Source: Oryzias latipes (Eukaryota > Chordata > Actinopteri > Beloniformes > Adrianichthyidae). Taken from it: a stretch of DNA of 64,000 nt. The stretch lies in the NCBI RefSeq assembly GCF_002234675.1, contig NC_019864.2:16075582-16139581 (forward strand), in the 5' to 3' direction. The position numbers and the translations under genes are program-made. The notes under the pieces were generated by a model that saw only the letters and a list, made by a program, of their open reading frames with translations, was not told the DNA's origin and ran no database searches. Of this stretch, positions 51,445-64,000 are shown in pieces (within the stretch, counting starts at the first letter, position 1; each line of letters begins with the position of its first letter).

Positions 51445-52163
51445 ATGAGCCCACATCTTAAATTCTCCCTCTTGATCATTTTGTGGTTTTGTTTTGATCA
51501 CGTTACAGGTAAGTAAATGAAAAAGATTATCTGCAAACATGGACTGATGCATAGTAATAGGGTCGAATGTGCACTACAGATGGTAAAAAGTGATTAACTG
51601 CAGAGAGGCTCAAAGACTAAACTAAGATCAGTGAAACCTTTTTCCACAAAAATGTTTTTTTGTAGTTGTGGCTGAAGGCAGACATCCTACTTCGTCTCTC
51701 CCAGATGCAGATCTGATGTTTGAGGTACTTTCTGCTCTCATATGTGTAAGTCTGTGCACAGCTGAAGGAGATATGCTGTTTTCCTGACAAAAACACGGTT
51801 TTCTGTCCTGCACAGATTTTGCTCGGTGGCGTCACAGTAGACCGGTATAACAACGTCCTCTTGCAGGACGAAGAGCTGGCATCGATGAGGCAAGGACGAG
51901 ACTTCCTGTCTCAGATCAACGATGGCGTTCCCAAAACTCTGACTTCCATGAAGCTCTTGGCAAGAACTCTTGAGGAGGGTCAGAAGGCGCCGCTGACTCA
52001 GGGTCAGTTTGAGACTGTTGTCCTGAGCGTGGCGTTCTCTGCCCACCAGGCTTACAGTCAGAAGAGCACAGAGGAACGCGAGGCGTGGGGGGAAGTGCTC
52101 CTCCAGCTGGCAAACACCACAGTCAATCACCTGCGAGGAAGTTTTCTCTTCAATTACGCTTAA
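51445..52163 (+). CDS. fam180b: FAM180B-like secreted protein
   Basis: Three exons: 51445-51508, 51666-51724 and 51816-52163, giving 156 residues. An N-terminal signal peptide (MSPHLKFSLLIILWFCFDHV) fits a small secreted protein. The body has FAM180 features such as ILLGGVTVD, QDEELASMRQGRDFLSQIND, TLEEGQKAPLTQGQFE and a YA C-terminus. Function is unknown for the family. AATAAA signals lie near 52192 and 52238. It lies between kbtbd4 and ddb2, and human FAM180B is also beside KBTBD4. Confidence 0.88.
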
Positions 52164-52369
52164 ACGTTCGCCTGAATGTGAACAGTTGAGTGAATAAATC
52201 AGCTGCCTGTAATCTTTCTCCATTTGTTGTCCCACCAATAAATCCAGTTTTTATGAAAGAATAGATTTATTATTGTTAGATAAAAAAGCTGTTTAAACAA
52301 GGAACAATCTGAAACATCCAAACAGGAACGATGAAACAGACAATGTGATGGGCCGTTTTACTTCTTGGT

Positions 52370-55300
52370 CTACGTTTTCTTTTTCTTGGAACATCCGGTT
52401 TTAGTCTTGGTCTCAGTTTCTTCCAGAGAAGCTAGTTTTTTCTTAAGTTTTGGCTCCAAAGTCGGCGTCTTCCTTTCCCTGCTGGAGCGCTGCTGGCTCC
52501 TCCGCTGCTGCCTCCTCGGATCAACAGCAGAGGATTCCTCCTTCGGATTGTGCTGACCGCTGACTAGAGAATTATCGTGGTCCCAGACCAGCACCGTCAC
52601 ACCTGAGAGCAATGAAAAGATAACTTAAGAAAGATTTTTCTCAAAAAAAAACTAAACGAAAAAAAAAAAAGGATGAGCAAATGCTTCTGAAGAACTCACC
52701 CATACAAGATCCAATCACGTCACCCATTGGGCTGAATTTGTTTATCTGTGAATACAGAACTGTTAATGCTGACAAACTTGCACGTTTCCTTTGTTTGATC
52801 TGACAAATGTCACTCACAGACTTGATTCCTAAAGCAGTGGCGTCATACAGCTGATAAACCAGCTCTGCAGTGTTGGAGTCATAGATGTCAATGGTCCTCT
52901 GGTCACCAGAGCAGATGCGGTCGTCAGGGTAACGTCCAGCAACAACGAGGTCATACGTAGGATGCCATGTGGCCTACAGAATAAGATTCCCCCCAATTAA
53001 CATAATTGTTTAGAAAGATCTTTTCATGCTTATAAAAAAAAGGAAATGTGTTTTAACAGCTGGAATAGAAAATAAAAGCTTGAGTCAACTCTTTCTGAGC
53101 ACAACTGCAAGATATATCTGTTACCAAACCATGAGCTATGTCATGCACAAATGACTGAAAATTATTTTCCAAGCTTTTAATGTCAGGTTTTGATTTTTGT
53201 TGTTTATGCTTAACTAAGCTGTAGAAGTGACAGCATTGGACTGTCCAATGGATTGAAGCGTGTGCAGAGAATTGACAAACCTTGATGGGGGTGAGGTGCT
53301 GAAACTGTCTGTGTGGGTGCTGGATGATTTGCTGAGGCTTTGACCAATCACAGGATGAGTACACTCGGATCTGGTCCTGTTGGTCTGTAGTGAGCAGCTT
53401 GGTGCAGTCCAAAGGGTTGAAATAAGCTGTAAAGTAACAACAAATGTGAGCCTCAGAAGAAAAAACGTATGTCAAGCGTAAGCAGAAAAGACGATTAGAG
53501 TTTCTAATCAGGTTTCTAAAATGTTGTGGCCGTTAGCAAACATGTTTAAAGTCCCACTCCGATCATCTATTGATCTATTTTAAAAGCGTTCCCAGTGGTC
53601 TCTTAATTGTGATTTTGCCGTTTTTAGCCAAAATCCAAAAACCTGTGTCGTTTTCTAGGGCAATTTCTGCAGTGAGGCAGTAATTCATATAAAAAATTTC
53701 CTCAGAGTTGGGACAGTTGACGCAGAGTAAGCCCACCCCCTTCCTATCATCCATCTGTGGATAGCTTACAGCCCCTCCCATCCCCAACCTAACATTGCAG
53801 GCGAGCAATATGGAGCCATGCAGACATTTTGGAATACAACCTGAGTTGACAGGCCTTTCATGAGGCATCTCGTACAGGAAACTCTTTCTGTCCTTCATGT
53901 TCCTCAAGTCCCAAAGCTTCACCGTCCGATCGACGGAAGCAGTCGCCAGCAACCAGTCGCAGCGGGGGTTAAACTCTGCATGGGTCACCTTGCCTTTGTG
54001 CAACTTCTCACTGAAAATCTGGAACAACAAAACAGATCAAATATTTGCTTCTTGTCCTTCCAAATATATACTTTTAGCAAGCAGTGGATTGACTGCTCAA
54101 GGCCCAACTCCATTGAAAAACACTTGCTCAATGGGATGACTGTTGATTGGGTTTCATGATTTTCCTTCAAGGAAAGCAGATCTTTTCACTCACTTCATTG
54201 ATTATTTCACACCCATTTTTGATAAACAGATCATCCTCTTTTTAATCTTGGAAACACGTTTATCTTATATTTTTAGCAAACCTTATCTGGACTTTATGGT
54301 GAAACCACCAACGAACTTTTTCTTCAAATCCCTGACAGCTTTGGAAATAAAACACAGAACTTTTGCTTCTGCCTGAAAGTCCCCAGGAAACAGGCTGCTG
54401 ATGAGCTTTGTTTTTTCGAGTTATTTGGGGATAAGTAGATGGATGAGAGAAGAAAGTCAACAGAATTAGAATAGAAACTGTCTAATTGTGATCATAAATG
54501 TATTTACAAACACGAAAGCACAGTCTATTCAAAATTACTGACATTCTGATAGAGTTAAAGGTGTCTGGAAAAAAAATGCACAAAAATGAGTAAATAATGT
54601 TTCACCTTTTGGCCGTTCAAACTGACGAGTAACAGCTCTCCCATGTTGTCCCCCGTGACGAGCGTCTGTCGGCTCACAGACACGTCAACACAGCAAAACC
54701 AAACGCTGCGGGGAAAAGAAAAGAAAAATTGTGATTCTGTTTTACAGTTTATCTAGCAAAACGGCTTTAAAGAGGTGACAAATTAGTTGGATTCCTTCCC
54801 ATTTCCTAGTGTTTATCCACTAAATATTTCTTGTACTTTTAATCCCCACTAAAGTAAAGAAAAACTGAATTTGTGTTTTAAAACATTTACATTGAACAAT
54901 AGACAGACAGACAGATTTTTTTTGAAAGGCAAAAAAAAGCTGTTTAAAATAATTTTCTACATTTTCAAAATTATAACTAAAGCAGTTAGCTTCAATTGAA
55001 AGCGATACATTTAAGAAAACGAGTGTTCGTCACTGCCAAGCATTTGCTTTCCTTTCTAGTTTTCTGACCAAAGATTGTGATGATTGTGGTCACAGTCTTG
55101 CGTTTTGGACAGCAGGGTAGGTGGGTGGCCTTCAAAGCTCTGCAGGGTCAGTTTCCCCTCACCGGTTGCCACATACACTCTGGAGGAGTCTGTAGGGCAG
55201 AACTTCATCCCTCCAATGAAGTCTCCGGCTCCATTCTGGGCACAAAAGCAGGAAATGCAACGACATAAGACAACTGCTGAACTGAGACTTGAAACCGAGG

Positions 55301-57649
55301 GCTTGAGCAACTTCGATTCTGAGAAGCAACAACTCGTTTTCCCAACTATCCAACTACTCTGCGCTGAAGTCCATCAATCAGAGAGTGGAGGCACAGCTGG
55401 AAAACAAGTATAGAATGGCAGTTCTTGGGTACTAGAGTTGGGCAGCCATGTTTAGACAAAGAGGACTCATATGTGCTAGAGCAACTTCTTGGAATTGTCG
55501 CACTTGACTGTGGAAGCACTGCGTATCCCCTATAGCTGAGCTGTCCAGCTGAGTGGGATGTTACAGTTTTTCTCAGTCGCTTTAGTACAATTCTCAGATC
55601 AGAATGAAATTCCCAAAACTATTTGTTCAATCTTCACATCATGATGTCACTTGTGCACATCATATAAGCAGTTTCTCACTTCTATGAACAAGTTGCAATT
55701 GCTTTGGTACATTCATGCAAATGATTATGTACAATTCTCTGCTCTTTGCTACATTATCAATTGTTTATGTCATGTTGATCAAAATGTATTATATAGTTCA
55801 CTGTGCAATAGTCTTACTCCTCAAAACACCTAGTCATTAGTTCATCGTATAAGTCATTAACTGCAAAATGGTTGACCAAGTTGTCATAATGTGACAAACA
55901 TATTTCGCTGCATTGCAAGCGAAGATATTCGCTGTGATGTGGATGAGAATTTGTGGCCTAACATACAGGAACGACAAGACGTGTCGGAAAACCACACCAA
56001 TTCCTACTGCACTGCCTGTACTGTTGTACAGAATATTGTCCTATCTTTTTTTTCCCTTTGTGTTACTGTTTGCAGTGGGTTTTTTCTATGTTGGTATGAC
56101 ATGGTCTGTCAACAAATTACAATATGAATAATAAAAGTGTAAATGTGAATCTTGTCCAGTCTCTTGCAATCAAACAAAAAAGGTGTAACTTACGTTTTAC
56201 AATAATTGTCATCAAAACTTTAGCCATAGTTTACATCAGAACCTCCCTCTAAAGTACACAGTTATATTGACAACATGACTAAGTCATTTGACTGTCTTGT
56301 TCGTAGACAATGACACAAGGACTTGACATTCTGATGGCACTGACATGTTCAATGACATAAAGACTTAGTTTTCAGAGATGAACTAAAGATTTTGAGCAAG
56401 TTACAGGCTTTTGCAAGAAATCCATAGTGTTTTGCTGTTTGTACAAATTGTTTTGAGAAATGCACACACATATTTGCAAACTTTAATTCTGATCTGAGAA
56501 TTGTACTAAAGCGACTGAGAAAAACTGTAAGTGGTTAAGCCTATCAATCTAATGAGAAGAATGAAAAATGCATTGTCAAGTCTATCTAAAACATATGGTT
56601 GTGCAGAGTTGTGTGACGTTTTGCAAGCACGAACACACAAAAAGCTGAAATCCTGAAAGAAAAAAAAATCTTATGCAACTTCTTTGGTTAAAACTGTGCT
56701 TTTTCAGGAGCTCACCCCTTGGATGAAGCTTTTCTTTGTGGGCTTTTCAAAGTCCCAGAGAAAGATGTCTCCACCTTTGGAGGCTGCTGCTAGTGTGGTG
56801 GGATGGGTGGGGTGCCACTCCAGACAGGTGATTCTGCGATCGAAGGGGCTGGTAGCACCATGGAAATGATAGGCGGAGAGAGAGCGGACAAAGGGCTCCT
56901 GAAGACACTGCAAGAGGCAACAGCAAAAAGAAAAAAAACCCAACAACATTCCATCATTTCAGATAGAATATTCAGAATCTGTTTTTAAACCACCAATTAA
57001 AAAGAATAAATACAAAAGTCTATAACTATTTTTTTTTTTATCATTTGTGACCAAACTGATTGTTACTATTGGGTAAAATCCATAAAATGCATTAGGGATT
57101 TTTTTCTGTTTAGTAAAATTCTTCTTCTCCAATCAAGTCTTCAGACAGAAGCCTAGAGAAGAGGGCGCCTTGTTCATCAACTGGTCTGCCGTCTCTGTTC
57201 ACTTCAATGCATTGATTTGCATTTGGGTTCCAGATTACACTTGACAGACTAAATCTGTTGTTGGTGCATTTTTATTATTGTTATTTTTAAAGCAGACAGC
57301 CCCCTCTTTCTGTCCATACTGACTTACCTGTCTCATCTGAGAATGCAGACTTTGGCCTAGACTGTTCCTGTAAATGTAGTGCAGGATGCTGTTATGGCCA
57401 TTTCTCCTCTGAGCTGTATGGGGCTTGACAGGTGGACGCTCTGCAGTGAAATTCATTCAAATCAGGATGATGACCTCAGAGTAAACTCATGCAGTCCCGT
57501 TAGTACTGCTCACCTGGCTCAGAGGTCTTCACTTCTATCTTTTCCTTTAATTTTTTGGAGAGTGATGCTCCAGAGTCTGCTTCAGTTCTTTTTTTCACTT
57601 GACTCTTTGGTCCATTTTCACCTGGTTTCGTGTTCTTCCTTCTTTTCAT
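52370..57649 (-). CDS. ddb2: DNA damage-binding protein 2
   Basis: Ten exons on the minus strand: 57514-57649, 57328-57440, 56716-56907, 55069-55235, 54606-54705, 53841-54018, 53281-53426, 52818-52973, 52700-52745 and 52370-52602. They give 488 residues (human 427). Family stretches: [84 protein letters not shown] and [13 protein letters not shown]. The propeller has WD40 repeats, and TVKLWDLR carries the DxR motif used to dock DDB1. DDB2 recognises UV photoproducts and loads CUL4-DDB1 for nucleotide-excision repair. The C-terminal tail is long and Lys/Glu-rich, beyond the human end. The ATG at 57649 was chosen because the upstream extension lacks an ATG. Confidence 0.95.
55562..56529. mobile_element. 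Non-autonomous DNA transposon with long inverted repeats
   Basis: Both ends match as inverted repeats over about 46 bp. The left begins TTACAGTTTTTCTCAGTCGC (55561) and the right ends gcgactgagaaaaactgtaa (56530), with TA at each border. The outermost ~13 bp equal those of the IS630-like element at 12753. The ~970-bp interior has no transposase I can read, so it is a non-autonomous relative. It lies in a ddb2 intron. Confidence 0.88.
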
Positions 57650-58187
57650 GTCTGTCAGAGTTCGACGATATGACACGAACAAAACCACTTCTGTGTACTT
57701 CTCTATCTTTCCTCTAGAAAACCCCGTAAATGTGCAGTTTACCTGTAATTGTGGAAGAGAACCGCCTTAATCTAAAGTCTATGTTTGCATAACACGGAAG
57801 CGCACGTGACTAATGGCAGCAGATGTTTTGTAACTTCAGCCCATGACAGCTGGTGCGCGATAGATGGCGCTGTTTATTTACAAATTCTCCCTTTTTTCAA
57901 GAAACTTTATTTAAAAACTTGATACAATACAACAGACTAAAGAAAACGCTACACACTGTGAAACTTGCACATCATCAGTCAACAGTACAATTAAAATGTT
58001 TTTGTGTGTGTGCATTTTTAACTGGACAATTTGATGTAAGATTTTAAGTTAAACCTATTTTAGTTAATTATCAATTCTGAATTTCTGAATGGTATATAGT
58101 TTTAGCATTTTCCAAATTAAAAATCACCCATTATTAAATGCAACAACAACAATAATAATAGTAATAATAATTGTTATTAGTATTATT

Positions 58188-58349
<162 letters not shown>

Positions 58350-58924
58350 GATAAACTACACTTGCATCAGGTGGAACTAAACAAACGTTTGATTTCATAT
58401 ATAGCATGCAATGGTGCATTCCCCTGTTTATTTGAAAACATTTTTTTCTGAAAGGCTCCGAGTTATGTCATATTAGCTCAACATGCCTAAAAAAGTAGTC
58501 AAATTTGAATAATTTAAAAACTTTAAGACAAGCAACCAACAAAGCTAATCTTTAAAAAAATTACACAAAGTGCAAAACATCATAATGCAGCATGTCCATA
58601 AACAGGAGAACAACTGCCATATGAAAATGTATTATGTCGTGTTTCAGCAACAGGCAAAAATAACATTCTTTATGTACATATCAGTAAATTAATTCACAAA
58701 CCTACCCAAAATGCAACATAAGCATACTAGAATTACAGTCTTTTTTCATGGTAAACGTTCGCTCCTTCTAATATTTGATTAGTTTTCTTACTTTTATAAA
58801 TTTACTTTTATTTTTTAAAAAAGTAATTGACTACATCGACTGCTGCGTGTTTGCAAAAATATTTTTGGAATTTGGTCAACTCGGAAGTGACGCAACACAC
58901 TCGTGTTCCTTGTTCTGAGATCCT

Positions 58925-58984
58925 ATTGGCGGTTGTGGGATTTGAAAAGTTCTCTGGCGAGAGGCTGAGTCGGGAAGATTCAAA
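58925..58984 (+). promoter_or_regulatory. Inverted CCAAT box and CHR-like elements in the kif23 promoter
   Basis: ATTGG (inverted CCAAT) at 58925-58929 is followed by TTTGAA at 58941-58946 and its inverse TTCAAA at 58979-58984, about 35-95 bp before the kif23 ATG. Cell-cycle G2/M genes, KIF23 among them, are controlled through NF-Y CCAAT boxes and CHR (TTTGAA) sites bound by DREAM/MuvB complexes. The motifs are seen directly. Their function is inferred. Confidence 0.5.
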
Positions 58985-59019
58985 ATTTGAGCAACAACTG
59001 GAATCGAAAGTAGGCTACA

Positions 59020-64000
<4,981 letters not shown>

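Overview
The window is teleost fish nuclear DNA. The genes are intron-rich with canonical GT-AG boundaries, the proteins are vertebrate-specific (CD151, rapsyn, DDB2, KBTBD4, FAM180B, KIF23), and the repeats are typical of fish: Tc1 and IS630-like DNA transposons, L2/Rex1-like LINEs, TTAA-flanked MITEs, and long (AT)n and GATA arrays. No database search was possible. Gene names rest on recalled family sequences, and exon coordinates were worked out by hand from splice sites and reading phase.

Region 1 (1-14.7 kb) is a transposon-swollen zone. It contains scattered exons of a decayed Rab-type GTPase (831-903, 1817-1934, 14438-14542, 14631-14711). Its position beside cd151 suggests the Rab-like 3' end of a CRACR2B/EFCAB4A-type gene. 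The last long intron has been filled with IS630-like and Tc1 fragments and by a recent tandem duplication of about 5.36 kb. Each copy of the duplication carries an intact intronless 360-codon coiled-coil ORF of unknown function.

Region 2 (15.9-25.6 kb) resembles human 11p15.5: cd151 (+), gatd1 (+) and chid1 (-), all with complete coding exons. Region 3 (26-28 kb) is an L2-like LINE fragment with a long (AT)n array. Region 4 (28.9-39.8 kb) has ighmbp2 (+, a helicase, 15 exons) convergent with a TRIM E3 ligase gene (-, RING/B-box/coiled coil/PRY-SPRY). Two TTAA MITEs lie in a TRIM intron.

Region 5 (41.6-57.7 kb) resembles human 11p11.2: rapsn (-), an unidentified exon (-), a Tc1 remnant with a nested LINE, kbtbd4 (-), fam180b (+) and ddb2 (-). 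One ddb2 intron holds a ~970-bp element with long terminal inverted repeats. Region 6 (59 kb to the end) is the 5' part of kif23 (+), covering the whole kinesin motor region. It is cut by the window edge.

These are independent housekeeping or tissue genes, not an operon. rapsn organises the neuromuscular synapse, ddb2 and kbtbd4 belong to cullin-RING ligase systems, kif23 drives cytokinesis, ighmbp2 is a ribosome-associated helicase, and cd151 is an integrin-partner tetraspanin. The points most worth checking are the decayed Rab module, the duplicated coiled-coil ORFs, a possible 21-nt cd151 microexon, a 45-nt kif23 cassette exon and the unidentified exon between rapsn and kbtbd4.
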